A DNA stretch of 64,000 nt from Azotimanducus sp965220185 (GTDB lineage Bacteria; Pseudomonadota; Gammaproteobacteria; Pseudomonadales; Azotimanducaceae): assembly GCA_965220185.1 (NCBI GenBank), contig OZ244807.1, positions 2,852,001 to 2,916,000 of the forward strand. The letters are read 5' to 3'. Below are positions 51,394-61,803 of this stretch, piece by piece (positions within the stretch are counted from its first letter, which is position 1; each line of letters begins with the position of its first letter). Position numbers and translations under genes: made by a program. The notes under the pieces are model-generated. The model was not told where the DNA came from. It saw nothing but the letters and a program-made list of their open reading frames with translations, and did not search any database.

Positions 51394-52509
51394 TCAATGC
51401 TCCAAAAACTCCCCCACCACCGAATCAAGAAATCTGAGACCCTTGGCCGTCAGGCCAAGCCGGTCCGAGCGCATAAGACCCGCAGCCCTCAGTTCACCAA
51501 GCGTCTCCTGAATGCGGATAAGCGGAATACCTGTTCGCGCCTCAAACAATTCCTCGTCTACCCCGTCGATCAACCGCAGGGCATTCATCATGAACTCGAC
51601 CGGCAGGCTTTCTTCGGCGATTGGGGCTTCGTTGAATCTGTCCGGCACCTCCCCGGAAAAGCGTCTCGGCTGCCTCGCGAAGCTGGTGCGAATGGCGTTG
51701 TTCCCACTCGTGAGCTTGCCGTGCGCGCCAGCGCCGACACCAAGATAATCCCCGAACTGCCAGTAGTTGAGATTGTGCTGGCAGGTTTGATCGTCCTTGG
51801 CGAACGCCGAAATCTCATATCGGCGAAAGCCCGCAGCGTCAAGCTTCTCAAGGCCCGCTGCCTCCATTTCCAAGGCTTCAGCCTCGACTGGCAGCAGCGG
51901 CGGACGGCGGTGGAACACTGTTCGCGGTTCGATGGTGAGCTGATACCAAGACAGGTGCCCCACACCCAATGAACACGCTGTCTCCAAGTCAGACAACGCA
52001 TCTTCAGCCGTCTGCGCGGGCAGGCCGTACATGAGGTCCACATTCACACGGTCAAACATCTCGACTGCGCTCGATGCGGCGCGCAGCGCCTCATCGCCGC
52101 CATGCACGCGGCCCAAGGAGCGCAGCTTGTCGTCCTGAAATGACTGCACGCCTATGGACAGGCGCGTGATGCCAGCGGCGCGAAACGCCTCGAACTTGTC
52201 CTGCTCAAAACTGCCCGGATTGGATTCGAGCGTGATCTCATCGGGCAGTCCATGCGTCTCTTCAACGGCAGCGAGCACCTCGGTCACCTCCCTCGCCGAC
52301 ATCAGGCTCGGCGTGCCGCCGCCGAAGTAGACGCTCGCAAGTGGCCGTCCGCCCGCGAGTGCCTTGCTTTCGCGTATGTCCGCGACAAGCTGATGAATGT
52401 AGGCCGCAGTATCGACGTTGGTTTTTCTCTCATGCGAATTGAAATCGCAATAGGGGCACTTGGCGATGCACCACGGGTAATGCAGATACAGTGAAAGCGG
52501 CGGCAGCAC
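51394..52509 (-). CDS. hemW: Heme chaperone HemW (radical SAM)
   Basis: 371 aa from GTG at 52509 (VLPPLSLYLHYPWCIAKCPY), 4 bp after rdgB; longer starts would overlap rdgB. Radical-SAM CxxxCxxC is CIAKCPYC (about 15-22), then SVYFGGGTPSLM, RLSIGVQSFQDDKL and NLNYWQFGDYLGVGAGAHGK. It is coproporphyrinogen-oxidase-like but belongs to the HemW heme-binding family. Next to rdgB as in many gammaproteobacteria. Confidence 0.93.
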   Translation of the reverse strand: MLPPLSLYLHYPWCIAKCPYCDFNSHERKTNVDTAAYIHQLVADIRESKALAGGRPLASVYFGGGTPSLMSAREVTEVLAAVEETHGLPDEITLESNPGSFEQDKFEAFRAAGITRLSIGVQSFQDDKLRSLGRVHGGDEALRAASSAVEMFDRVNVDLMYGLPAQTAEDALSDLETACSLGVGHLSWYQLTIEPRTVFHRRPPLLPVEAEALEMEAAGLEKLDAAGFRRYEISAFAKDDQTCQHNLNYWQFGDYLGVGAGAHGKLTSGNNAIRTSFARQPRRFSGEVPDRFNEAPIAEESLPVEFMMNALRLIDGVDEELFEARTGIPLIRIQETLGELRAAGLMRSDRLGLTAKGLRFLDSVVGEFLEH

Positions 52510-52513
52510 GGCC

Positions 52514-53122
52514 TCACGCGCCAAGAAGAAGCGAGCGCATGGCGCGGCTCGCCTGTCCGCGGTGGCTGTGCGCATTCTTCTCCTGCACGGAGAGTTCGGC
52601 GACGCTGCGCGTCTCGTCATTGGGGAGAAAATGAGGATCGTAGCCAAAGCCAGAATCGCCGCGCGCATCAAGCAGGATTCGTCCGCGCCAGACGCCTTCG
52701 CACATCAAGGGTGTTGGATAGCGGGGCCCTTCAAGAAAGACAAGCACGCAGTAGAAGAACGCCTCGGGCGTATCCTTGCCATGCTGCCCTGAAAACCCTT
52801 GCATTTTAAGTTCGCGCACCAGCTTGGCGTTGTTCTCGGCATCGCTCGCATGCTCGCCGCAATAGCGCGACGAATATACGCCGGGCGCACCATTCAAGCA
52901 GGGCACGACAAGCCCCGAATCGTCGGCGAGCGTCGGCCCGTCAACTTTCTCGGCCAGCGCTCGCGCCTTGATCAAGGCATTTTCGACGAAAGTCGGTGCC
53001 GATTCTTCGACCCCCTCAAGCATCGACGCATCCGCCGCTTCGATGTTCAAAGAGGTGTCCGAAAACACCTCGCGAAGTTCCTTAAATTTGTGTCGGTTGG
53101 CGCTGGCGAGCGTGATGTTCAT
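52514..53122 (-). CDS. rdgB: XTP/dITP pyrophosphatase
   Basis: 202 aa. LASANRHKFKELREVF (N-terminal substrate motif), LADDSGLVVPCLNGAPGVYS (about 66), SGFGYDPHFLPND (about 155) and NAHSHRGQASRAM near the end. It removes deaminated purine nucleotides from the dNTP pool. Divergent from the dsbD-like gene. Confidence 0.95.
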   Translation of the reverse strand: MNITLASANRHKFKELREVFSDTSLNIEAADASMLEGVEESAPTFVENALIKARALAEKVDGPTLADDSGLVVPCLNGAPGVYSSRYCGEHASDAENNAKLVRELKMQGFSGQHGKDTPEAFFYCVLVFLEGPRYPTPLMCEGVWRGRILLDARGDSGFGYDPHFLPNDETRSVAELSVQEKNAHSHRGQASRAMRSLLLGA

Positions 53123-53161
53123 GGGTTAGGATGCGCGATTGCCGAGGGCTTGTAAGTGTAT

Positions 53162-55225
53162 ATGCTATTGACTGCAAGACTGCTGCTCGTAGCGTGTATC
53201 GCGGCAGGTTTGAGTTCGGCGACTGCACTCTACGGCGCACCAGTGCGCACCGACCACACGACCGTCGAACTGGTCGCGGAAACAAGCAGCATTGCGCCTG
53301 GCAAGTCTTTCAGCATCGGATTGCGGCTGACGCCGGATATCGGCTGGCATACCTATTGGATCAATCCCGGCGATGCGGGCAAAGCGGCAAGCGTGCAATG
53401 GGATCTGCCGGACGGTTTTGAGATTGGCGCGCTCGAATTCCCGGCACCGGGCTTCGTGCCGTTCGGACCGCTCATGTCCTATGGCTACAACGAAGCGACC
53501 CTGTTGATCGCACCGGTCACGGTGCCCGATGCCATCGAAGACGATGTCCGCATCGCGGGCCGCGCTGACTGGCTCGTCTGCGACGATCAGGTGTGCATTC
53601 CCGAGCGCGGCGACGTCGAACTTGTGCTGCCCAAAGGCAGCGGCGGGTTCGATCCAGTGGCGCGCGCCGAATTCGCCGCTGCGCGCGCGCTGCAACCTCT
53701 GCCAGCCAGCTGGCAGGCGACCTATTCAGTGCGAGATGAGCGCGTTCGCTTCGCGATAAACCTACCGCAGCAGCTTGATCTTGGGCAAGACCTCTATCTC
53801 TTCCCGGTGGCCGAGAAGCTCATCGACCACGTCGCCGAACAGCATTTCGAGCGAGAAGGCGACGCGCTTGTCTTGAAAGTCCCTGCGGGCCCGCGCGCGC
53901 ATCGCTATGACGACGTGCAGGCGGTGTTGACGATTGCCGGCGAAGATACGCCGCGGCAAGCGCTGGCGTTGTCTGTTCGGCAAGTCGCCGCCAGCGAACC
54001 GCAAGCATCAGGACAAGGCTTCGCGCTGCTGCAAGCTCTGGTGTTCGCCTTCCTTGGCGGCTTGATTCTGAACCTCATGCCCTGCGTGCTGCCCATCCTG
54101 AGCTTGAAGGCATTGAGCCTCGTCGAAGTGTCGGCGAGCTCGGCGAGGGACGCAAGCCTGAGCGGCGTCGCCTATACCGCCGGCGTGCTGGTGAGCTTCG
54201 TGCTGCTCGCGGTCTTGATGATCGGGTTGCGCAGTGCGGGCGAGCAAATTGGCTGGGCCTTCCATTTGCAGAATCCGACGATGGTCGCGCTGCTCGCGCT
54301 CGTGATGTTCACGGTTGGCATGAACTTTCTCGGCGCGTTCGAATTCTCTGGTCGGCTGCCGTTCCTTGGCGGGCTCGCAGACAAGCTCGGCCAAGGCAAG
54401 TCCTCGGAATTTTTCACTGGCGCGCTTGCCGTGATCGTCGCTTCGCCGTGTACGGTTCCGTTCATGTCCCCCGCGCTCGGCTTCGCACTCGTTCAAAGCG
54501 CTGGCGTCGCGCTCATTGTGTTTGTCGCGCTTGGCCTTGGCTTCGCCTTGCCATTCCTAATCGTCGCCCTGGTTCCCGCGGCACGCCGATGGCTGCCGAA
54601 GCCGGGCGGATGGATGCAGGCACTGCGGCAAGTGCTCGCCTTTCCGATGTTCGCGACCGCGCTGTGGCTGCTGTGGGTGCTCGGTCGGCAAACCAGCGTC
54701 GATGCCTTGAGCCTCGTGCTCAGTGCGATGATCGGACTTGGCTTCGCACTCTTCGCTTACGGACGGATGCAACTGCGATCAAGCAGGCTCGGCTGGTCTT
54801 TGGGCACATTCGCTGGAGGCATCATCGCTGCGGGCGGACTGTATCTCGCAAGCACATTGACCGCGCCCGAGGATGCCCCACCCGAAGCCGCCTATTCCGA
54901 AGAGCGCTTGGCCCGGCTCCATGCCGAAGGCATACCCGTGTTCGCCTACTTCACCGCCGACTGGTGCATCACCTGCAAGGTCAACGAGCGCGTCGCGCTC
55001 AACGCAGAGGACGTTCGCGAGCACTTTGACACGCAAGGTATCGAAGTGCTCGTCGGCGACTGGACCAATGAAGATGCGCACATCACCAGAGTGCTTGAAC
55101 GCTACGGACGCTCAGGCGTGCCCTTGTACCTCTATTTCAAAGGCGGCGGCGATCTGCAAGCACCGCTGATCCTGCCTTCGCTGCTAACACCGGATATTGT
55201 CATCGGCAGCACTTCAAATAGTTGA
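53162..55225 (+). CDS. DsbD-family thiol:disulfide interchange protein (ScsB-like)
   Basis: 687 aa from ATG at 53162 (GTG at 53156 also possible). Signal peptide, a periplasmic alpha domain with CDDQVCIPERGDV (redox Cys pair, about 140), eight membrane segments including LNLMPCVLPILSLKAL (about 303) and VIVASPCTVPFMSP (about 425) with the transmembrane cysteines, and a C-terminal thioredoxin domain YFTADWCITCKVNE (about 598). It carries electrons from cytoplasmic thioredoxin to periplasmic partners. The start lies 39 bp from the divergent rdgB. Confidence 0.9.
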   Translation: MLLTARLLLVACIAAGLSSATALYGAPVRTDHTTVELVAETSSIAPGKSFSIGLRLTPDIGWHTYWINPGDAGKAASVQWDLPDGFEIGALEFPAPGFVPFGPLMSYGYNEATLLIAPVTVPDAIEDDVRIAGRADWLVCDDQVCIPERGDVELVLPKGSGGFDPVARAEFAAARALQPLPASWQATYSVRDERVRFAINLPQQLDLGQDLYLFPVAEKLIDHVAEQHFEREGDALVLKVPAGPRAHRYDDVQAVLTIAGEDTPRQALALSVRQVAASEPQASGQGFALLQALVFAFLGGLILNLMPCVLPILSLKALSLVEVSASSARDASLSGVAYTAGVLVSFVLLAVLMIGLRSAGEQIGWAFHLQNPTMVALLALVMFTVGMNFLGAFEFSGRLPFLGGLADKLGQGKSSEFFTGALAVIVASPCTVPFMSPALGFALVQSAGVALIVFVALGLGFALPFLIVALVPAARRWLPKPGGWMQALRQVLAFPMFATALWLLWVLGRQTSVDALSLVLSAMIGLGFALFAYGRMQLRSSRLGWSLGTFAGGIIAAGGLYLASTLTAPEDAPPEAAYSEERLARLHAEGIPVFAYFTADWCITCKVNERVALNAEDVREHFDTQGIEVLVGDWTNEDAHITRVLERYGRSGVPLYLYFKGGGDLQAPLILPSLLTPDIVIGSTSNS

Positions 55226-55256
55226 AACATTCACTTATTACGAACGAGATTTCACC

Positions 55257-57992
55257 ATGTCCAGACAGCTCCTTCGCCTTTGCCTCGCTTTAGCCGTTTC
55301 TTTATCGCTCAGCGTCCACGCCATCGAACTCGACGACATCGACATTGCATACGAAGCATTCACGCTCGACAACGGCCTGCGCGTCATCGTACACACCGAC
55401 CACTCAACGCCTATTGTGTCCATGAACACCTGGTTTCACGTCGGTTCGAAGAACGAACCTGAAGGCCAGACGGGGTTTGCGCACCTCTTCGAGCACTTGA
55501 TGTTCCAAGGCAGCGAGCACTACAACGACGAGTATTTCAGGCCGCTGCAGGAAGTCGGCGCCACCGGCATCAACGGCACCACCAACGCCGATCGCACCAA
55601 CTACTTTCAGACCGTGCCGACCGAGGCGGTTGAACGCATGCTGTTCTTGGAGTCCGATCGCGTTACCCATCTCCTTGGCGCCATCAGTCAAGAGCGGCTT
55701 GACGAACAACGCGGGGTCGTCCAGAACGAGAAGCGTCAGCGCGCCAATCAACCCTATGGAACAGCCTTCGAACACATGCTGCGCGGCATCTTTCCGCCCG
55801 GTCATCCATACCGGCATCCAGTCATTGGGTCCATGGAGGACCTCAATGCCGCATCGCTCGACGATGTCTACCAGTGGTTCGAGGATTACTACGGCGCGAC
55901 CAACATTGTCGTCGCGCTTGCCGGCGATATTGACCTTGAAACCGCCAAGACGCTGATGCAGAAGTACTATGGCGATGCGCCAGCAGGCAAGCCGGTCGCG
56001 CGCATCGAACGATGGGTGCCGGAACTCAAGACCAATCGCTACGAGGTGCTTGAAGACCGGGCGCCGGTTGGCCTCATCTATCGAGTCTGGCCAATGTCGC
56101 CCGACCCGGAAGATGCCGTTGGCATGAGCCTCTGGGGAACCGCGTTCGCCGATGGCCGCACCTCTGTGCTCTACAAAGCGCTCGTCGAGGAGCACAAGCT
56201 GGCATCGAGTGTTTCTGCGGAGGTGATCGACTTCGAGATTGCTGGCCTCTTTTACATCAGCGTCTCGCTGCTGCCGGGCGCCGATGCCGACAAGGCGCAG
56301 CGCATTCTCGACGAGACGCTCAAAGAATTCCTCGCGTCGGGTCCCGACCCTGAACGCCTCGAACGACTCAAGACGCAAAGCCTGACAAACACTGTTCGCG
56401 GGCTCGAGCAAGCTGCGACCAAAGCGTCGGTATTAGTCAGCGGCGCTGTGCTGCACAATGACCCGGTCCACTTCAAGCGTGAATTGGCGCTCACGCAGGA
56501 GGCCTCCGCTGACGCCTTGAACGCGCTTGCCGACAAATGGTTGACAGCGCCCTACTATGAGCTGACCGGCGCGCCGTTCGGGCAATACGTTTCGGCGGAG
56601 GAAGGCGCGAACCGCTCCGTCCTGCCAGCGCCGGGCGCGCCGTCGACACCGATGTTCCCGCAAGTTGAAGAGCATACGACGAAGCGCGGCATCCCCTTGG
56701 TGCTGGCGCGGCGCGACAATCTTCCGCTCACCGACCTCACCATCCGCTTCAATTTCGGCACGCTCGACGAGCCTGCCGCCGAGTACGGTGTCGCGTCAAG
56801 CACGTTCAACCAGCTTCAAAGCGGCACCGAATCGCGGGACGCCGAAGCCATCGAAGCCGAGATCGAGCGTCTCGGCGGGTACGTCAGCGCGGCTGCCTAC
56901 AGCACCTTCAGCGATGTCTCGACGGGTGGATTGAGCGACAACCTACCCGCATTGCTCGAACTGGTGGCCGACCTGCTACAGGCGCCGAACTTCCCGCACA
57001 AACGTCTCGACGTCTACAAGGGGCAGTGGATTTCGAGCATCAAGTATTCGCGTTCAGACCCGAGATCAGTGGCGAGCAATGCGCTGAGCGAGCAGGTATT
57101 TGGCAAGGATCATCCACGCGGACGAAATTTCGTCGAATCGCACGTCGAAGCCATCAGTCGCGATGCGCTTCTTGACTACCACCGCAGCCAAGTCTTGGGG
57201 CAGCCGTTCAAGGTGCTCGCCGTTGGCGACATCGGCATGGACGAGCTCGAAGAGATGGTCGAGACTGCGTTTGCGAGCTGGCCGAGCGCCGAGCCGCGTC
57301 CGCCAACTACAGAACCGGAGGCTGTCGCTTTGCCGGGGGGCGTGCGCGTGTTCCTGATCGACATGCCGGAGTCTGAGCAGAGCGTGATCATGGCGGCACA
57401 TGTGGCGCCGCCTTCAAGCCTCGCTCCCGAAGTGGACGCGCTGATTGCCAATGAAATCATCGGCGGCAGCTTCGTATCACGCATCAACATGAATCTGCGC
57501 GAAGAAAAAGGATGGAGCTACGGGGCGCGAACAAGCCTCTCTGATAATCAATTTCAGCGCATGTTCACGGTGAGCACATCGGTTCAAGTTGACAAGACCG
57601 CCGAATCGCTTGCCGAGATTGACCGCGAACTGAATGAATTTCTTGGATCGCGGACAGCCTCCGATGAAGAGTTCAGGCTTGCCCTCGAACGGCGCATTCG
57701 TTCGCTGTCAGCAAGCTTTCAGACAGGCCAGGCGGTCTTGCAGGATATCAAGAGTAACGAACAAATGGGGCGTCCTTGGAATCACACTCTGCACTACGGA
57801 GAAGCGCTGAAAGCTGTCACCATTGACGAAGTGCGCACCGCCGCTGAAGCAATGTTTCATCCGGAGAAGATGACCTATGTGATCGCTGGCGACTTGGCAG
57901 TCATGGAAGCGCCGGTGCGCGCACTCGCACTCGGCGAAATTGAAGTGCTCGAAATCAGCAAGCAGGCGATGCCTCAAGCCGCCTCGCGGTGA
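55257..57992 (+). CDS. M16-family zinc metallopeptidase, two-domain
   Basis: 911 aa from ATG at 55257. Signal peptide SRQLLRLCLALAVSLSLSVH. Domain 1 has the inverted zinc motif GFAHLFEHLMFQGSEH (HxxEH, about 75) and the downstream glutamate in VVQNEKRQRANQPYG. Domain 2 (after about 480) lacks the motif and serves as the clamp half, as usual for PqqL-like/pitrilysin-type exported proteases. It starts 31 bp after the dsbD-like stop. Substrate unknown; likely periplasmic peptide degradation. Confidence 0.92.
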   Translation: MSRQLLRLCLALAVSLSLSVHAIELDDIDIAYEAFTLDNGLRVIVHTDHSTPIVSMNTWFHVGSKNEPEGQTGFAHLFEHLMFQGSEHYNDEYFRPLQEVGATGINGTTNADRTNYFQTVPTEAVERMLFLESDRVTHLLGAISQERLDEQRGVVQNEKRQRANQPYGTAFEHMLRGIFPPGHPYRHPVIGSMEDLNAASLDDVYQWFEDYYGATNIVVALAGDIDLETAKTLMQKYYGDAPAGKPVARIERWVPELKTNRYEVLEDRAPVGLIYRVWPMSPDPEDAVGMSLWGTAFADGRTSVLYKALVEEHKLASSVSAEVIDFEIAGLFYISVSLLPGADADKAQRILDETLKEFLASGPDPERLERLKTQSLTNTVRGLEQAATKASVLVSGAVLHNDPVHFKRELALTQEASADALNALADKWLTAPYYELTGAPFGQYVSAEEGANRSVLPAPGAPSTPMFPQVEEHTTKRGIPLVLARRDNLPLTDLTIRFNFGTLDEPAAEYGVASSTFNQLQSGTESRDAEAIEAEIERLGGYVSAAAYSTFSDVSTGGLSDNLPALLELVADLLQAPNFPHKRLDVYKGQWISSIKYSRSDPRSVASNALSEQVFGKDHPRGRNFVESHVEAISRDALLDYHRSQVLGQPFKVLAVGDIGMDELEEMVETAFASWPSAEPRPPTTEPEAVALPGGVRVFLIDMPESEQSVIMAAHVAPPSSLAPEVDALIANEIIGGSFVSRINMNLREEKGWSYGARTSLSDNQFQRMFTVSTSVQVDKTAESLAEIDRELNEFLGSRTASDEEFRLALERRIRSLSASFQTGQAVLQDIKSNEQMGRPWNHTLHYGEALKAVTIDEVRTAAEAMFHPEKMTYVIAGDLAVMEAPVRALALGEIEVLEISKQAMPQAASR

Positions 57993-60900
57993 ATCACCGC
58001 GGCCCTTGGCATCTCGTCTTCTGCGGCCGAGAATCTCTTGAGCAGCGCCTTTCGCTGCTGGCGATAGCGTTGCGCGCTCGCCTGCTTGACCGGCCCGAAT
58101 CCGCGCACCTCATCGGGCAGCCGGGCAATGGCGAGCGCAAGCTCAACCTTGTTCGGCTGCACCTCAATGCAAAGGGCATCGACGGTGTCCTCGTATTCGG
58201 CAATGAGTTCGCGTTCCAAGCGGCGCTCGGCACTTCGCGCAAAGGGATTGAACGGCGTCTTGCGCAGCCACTTGCACTTTGAGAGGAGCTTGAGCAGGGG
58301 GAAGATCCATGGACCGAAAGTCCGTTTCTTCGGATGCCCGGTGGACCGGTCCGTTCCCGGCAGAAAAGGCGGCGCCATCAGAATCCTCAGCTTCGCATAT
58401 GCGCTGAATTCCTTGTCGAGAGACGCGCGGAAATGGCGTCCTGAATACAGCCTCGCGACCTCGAATTCGTCCTTGTAGGTGAGCAGCTTGTGGTAGCTGT
58501 CAGCAACCGCTCGCATCAGCGCCTCGCGATCATCCGCACACAGGTGCGAAGTGGCTGACCGAACCCGGTCCACCATGCCTTGATGCCGGTCGGCATAGGC
58601 CTCGTCCTGATAGGCGATGAGAGAATCGCGCAGGAATCTCATGCGCTGTTCAAAGGTCTTAGCCGTTTCCATCTCGGAGAGCTCGGGTAGGAGCTTCTGT
58701 GCGTCGAAGTTCGCCACGCGACCATACTCAAAGGCGGCGATATTGTCGTCAACGCGCACGCCATTGAGTTCAATCGCCTTGTGCAAGGCTTCGCGACGAA
58801 TAGGAATCCCGCCCGACTGCCAAGCGAAACCGAGCATCAGCATGTTGGTCATCTGGGCGTCACCGAGCAGTTTCTCGGTGAGCTTAGTCGCCGCCACGCA
58901 CCGCACCGACTGACATGTCCTGTCGAGCGCGCTTCGCATACTTTCACCGCTGCCGGGCATCTGCCTGCCGAGCACGAATTCAATCGTGTTTTCAATATCG
59001 GTGTTGATAAAAGCATGTGTGCGCTCGAAGTTCGCGAGTGCGAGCATGTTGATGCTGGTCGCCGTGATGAGGTCAACGCCGATGAGCACGTCAGTACCGC
59101 CTTGCGGGATTTGCGGAGACGATTCGCTGAAGCCTCGCTGACCGAGGCGCACATGCGCCGTCACCGCGCCGCCCTTTTGCGCGAGGCCCGTCAGGTCGAA
59201 GGTCTTGACCTTGAATCCGTCGATGTGACCCGCGACGCCAAGAATCGCCGAAATGGTGGACGTACCCCCACCGCCGACACCTGCCAAGGCGATATTGCAT
59301 TCGAGGTTTGCATCTGTAGCGTCTCGAAATTTGGGTATCGGCGTTTCGGCAATCCGCCCGTCAAGATTGACCTCGCTTTTCGCCTGCCTTCGAAGCTCCG
59401 CACCTTCCACCATCACAAAGGACGGACAAAAGCCGCGCACGCAGGTGAGGTCGATATTGCAGTTCGACTGGTGAATGTGGCTCTTGGTGCCGAGCTCCGT
59501 CTCTACAGGCTCAATGGCCACGCACGAAGACTGCGCCGAGCAGTCGCCGCAGCCTTCGCAAACGTCTTGATTGATGAAGGCGCGCAGGTTCGGCGTCTCG
59601 GCAAGGCCACGCTTGCGCTTGCGACGCAACTCGATCGCACAGGACTGATCGTAGAGCAGTACTGTGCAGCCTCCCGTGTCGCGCAATTCCAACTGCGTGG
59701 CGCGTAATTCGTCGCGGTGGCGAACAGGTCCGTCATAGCCTTCTGCGCGCGTCCTGTGCGGGTCGTTGCTGACGACGATGACTTTTTTGACACCCTCGGC
59801 TTCGAGCCCGCGAACAATGGAATTGACCGACAGCTCGCCTTCCACAGGCTGGCCGCCGGTCATGGCGACCACATGGTTGTACAAAAGGTTGTAGGTGATG
59901 TTCACGCCGCTTGCGACGGCGGCGCGAACGGCGAGGATGCCGGAGTGACGATAGGTGCCATCGCCAAGGTTGGCGAACACATGCTGTTCTTTGGTGAACG
60001 GTGCCTGCCCCATCCACATCGCGCCCTCGCCACCCATCTGACAATAGTGGTCGGCTTCGCGGTCGAGCCAGATAGCCATGGAATGGCATCCGATGCCAGC
60101 GAGTATGCGACTGCCTTCAGGGACTCGCGTCGATTGATTGTGCGGGCAGCCCGCGCAGTAGAGCGGGTGCCTGCCCGCGCTTGCCAGCTGCGCCACATCT
60201 GAGGGCTCTGTCCGCGAAGGCGTTTGCCTGCCAAGGAAGCGGGCAACCGCGTGCAACACTTGCGTATTGGTGAATGCTCCGTGGTCGGGCAATTGACGCG
60301 CTCCTGATTCGTCAAATTTGGCAGTGATGCTCGCCGAGCTGTGTCCGTAGAGGGCGCTCTTGACGTTATGCTCCAAGAATGGGCGGCCCTCTTCAACGAT
60401 GAGAATGCGCTCAATGCCTTCGGCGAAGCGCAGCAATGTCTTGGTGTCAAGCGGCCATGCCATGCCGACCTTGAGCAGTCGCAGCGCGGCGGCATCAAGG
60501 TCGGATTCATCCCTGAGACCAAGCTGCGCCAAGGTCTCGCGCAGAAGCGAATACTCACGACCAGAGGCGATGATGCCAGTGCGCGCGGTGCCCGATTGAC
60601 CGAATATGCGATCAACTGGATGTTGTTCGACAAAGGCCCGCATCGCGGGGAACTTCTCTTCGGCGATGCGAACGTCCTTGGAAGCAAAGCGGTCGTTGTT
60701 GCGGATGTGCACATCAAAACCGCTCTCCGGCATCGAGAAGTCCGGAGGTGCTTGGGGTCGCACAACGGTCATCGCGCTGTCCATGTTGTCAGCGGACGTG
60801 AGCAAGCCGACAAGCATGCCCGAATGGCGAGAAAGCGCCCAGCCATAGAGTCCTAAGTCAATGACATCAGCCACGCTCGCTGGCACGAGCACTGGAATGT

Positions 60901-61399
60901 TTAGATCGCAAAAAGTGGCGTTGCTATAGCTTGCGATGGAAGACGATTTTGCGCTGTGGTCGTCGCCTGCCACCACGAGCACGCCGCCGTTCGGCGAGGT
61001 GCCCGCTTGATTGGCGTGGCGCAGGGCGTCACCGGCGCGGTCGAGACCCGGCGCCTTGCCGTACCACATGCCGAAGACGCCATCGACTTGTGCGCCGGGG
61101 TAGAGTCCGATTTGCTGCGAGCCGGAGACGGCCGTCGCCGCCAATTCTTCGTTGATCGCGGGTTGAAACTTCACTTGATGCGCAGCTGTCGCCGCTTGAT
61201 TGGCAAGAAATTCCTTGTCGAGCCCTGCAAGCGGCGAGCCGGGATAGCCAGACACATAGCCAGCAGTATTGAGACCTCGCGCGCGGTCATTCCTCGACTG
61301 CTCAATCGTCAAGCGCACCAACGCCTGTGGGCCGTTGAGGAAAAGACCTCCGTGGGTGAGCGTGTAGCGGTCGTCGAGAGAAAAGTCCTTGAGCTGCAT
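57974..61399 (-). CDS. Indolepyruvate ferredoxin oxidoreductase, fused
   Basis: 1141 aa, fusing the alpha, beta and gamma functions of 2-oxoacid:ferredoxin oxidoreductases. N-terminal TAGYVSGYPGSPLAGLDKEF (about 44), GDDHSAKSSSIASYSNATF (about 145), the ThDP region GGEGAMWMGQAPFTKEQHVF and ANLGDGTYRHSG (about 450), a cluster motif CEGCGDCSAQSSC (about 620), and the gamma-type domain GVGGGGTSTISAILGVAG (about 705). It oxidises aryl- or branched-chain 2-oxoacids from amino-acid catabolism. Its end overlaps the M16 gene end by 19 bp, convergently. Confidence 0.92.
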   Translation of the reverse strand: MQLKDFSLDDRYTLTHGGLFLNGPQALVRLTIEQSRNDRARGLNTAGYVSGYPGSPLAGLDKEFLANQAATAAHQVKFQPAINEELAATAVSGSQQIGLYPGAQVDGVFGMWYGKAPGLDRAGDALRHANQAGTSPNGGVLVVAGDDHSAKSSSIASYSNATFCDLNIPVLVPASVADVIDLGLYGWALSRHSGMLVGLLTSADNMDSAMTVVRPQAPPDFSMPESGFDVHIRNNDRFASKDVRIAEEKFPAMRAFVEQHPVDRIFGQSGTARTGIIASGREYSLLRETLAQLGLRDESDLDAAALRLLKVGMAWPLDTKTLLRFAEGIERILIVEEGRPFLEHNVKSALYGHSSASITAKFDESGARQLPDHGAFTNTQVLHAVARFLGRQTPSRTEPSDVAQLASAGRHPLYCAGCPHNQSTRVPEGSRILAGIGCHSMAIWLDREADHYCQMGGEGAMWMGQAPFTKEQHVFANLGDGTYRHSGILAVRAAVASGVNITYNLLYNHVVAMTGGQPVEGELSVNSIVRGLEAEGVKKVIVVSNDPHRTRAEGYDGPVRHRDELRATQLELRDTGGCTVLLYDQSCAIELRRKRKRGLAETPNLRAFINQDVCEGCGDCSAQSSCVAIEPVETELGTKSHIHQSNCNIDLTCVRGFCPSFVMVEGAELRRQAKSEVNLDGRIAETPIPKFRDATDANLECNIALAGVGGGGTSTISAILGVAGHIDGFKVKTFDLTGLAQKGGAVTAHVRLGQRGFSESSPQIPQGGTDVLIGVDLITATSINMLALANFERTHAFINTDIENTIEFVLGRQMPGSGESMRSALDRTCQSVRCVAATKLTEKLLGDAQMTNMLMLGFAWQSGGIPIRREALHKAIELNGVRVDDNIAAFEYGRVANFDAQKLLPELSEMETAKTFEQRMRFLRDSLIAYQDEAYADRHQGMVDRVRSATSHLCADDREALMRAVADSYHKLLTYKDEFEVARLYSGRHFRASLDKEFSAYAKLRILMAPPFLPGTDRSTGHPKKRTFGPWIFPLLKLLSKCKWLRKTPFNPFARSAERRLERELIAEYEDTVDALCIEVQPNKVELALAIARLPDEVRGFGPVKQASAQRYRQQRKALLKRFSAAEDEMPRAAVIHREAA

Positions 61400-61476
61400 G
61401 TCTAATGCGGAAGTTCGCTGCGTGGTGCGAATGCAAACGCTAGTGTAGCTTCAATAGGACGCGGCTGCGTATCCGC

Positions 61477-61506
61477 TTGAGTTGGGGCACTAGTCTGATG
61501 TATAAA
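61477..61506 (+). promoter_or_regulatory. Promoter of rpmB-rpmG
   Basis: TTGAGT (61477-61482), an 18 bp spacer and TATAAA (61501-61506), 46 bp before rpmB. Predicted by eye. Confidence 0.5.
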
Positions 61507-61552
61507 GCGCGCTTCGGTCAGTCCACGCTAGCGATTCGAAGCGCGTATTCAC

Positions 61553-61789
61553 ATGTCTCAAGTCTGTCAAGTCACTGGCAAGCGCCCGATGGTGGGCAAC
61601 AACGTCTCCCACGCGCAAAACAAGACGCGGCGCAGGTTTTTGCCCAATCTTCATGAACATCGGTTCTGGCTTGAGAGCGAGAATCGCTATGTGCGGCTGC
61701 GCGTGTCCAATCATGGCCTTAGAACCATAGACAAGCTCGGCATTGAAGAAGTGGTCAAGAGAATTCGCGGACGTGGCGAGAAGGTCTAA
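61553..61789 (+). CDS. rpmB: 50S ribosomal protein L28
   Basis: 78 aa, MSQVCQVTGKRPMVGNNVSH, with TRRRFLPNLHEHRFWLESEN and RLRVSNHGLRTIDK. This is the full bacterial L28 form without a zinc-binding cysteine set. First gene of rpmB-rpmG-mutM. Confidence 0.98.
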   Translation: MSQVCQVTGKRPMVGNNVSHAQNKTRRRFLPNLHEHRFWLESENRYVRLRVSNHGLRTIDKLGIEEVVKRIRGRGEKV

Positions 61790-61803
61790 GGAGTCCTGAA
61801 CCC

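Noticed and set aside
57989..60856. Several plus-strand ORFs of 100-308 aa opposite the indolepyruvate oxidoreductase gene
   Set aside because: They are antisense shadows of one well-conserved 1141 aa gene.
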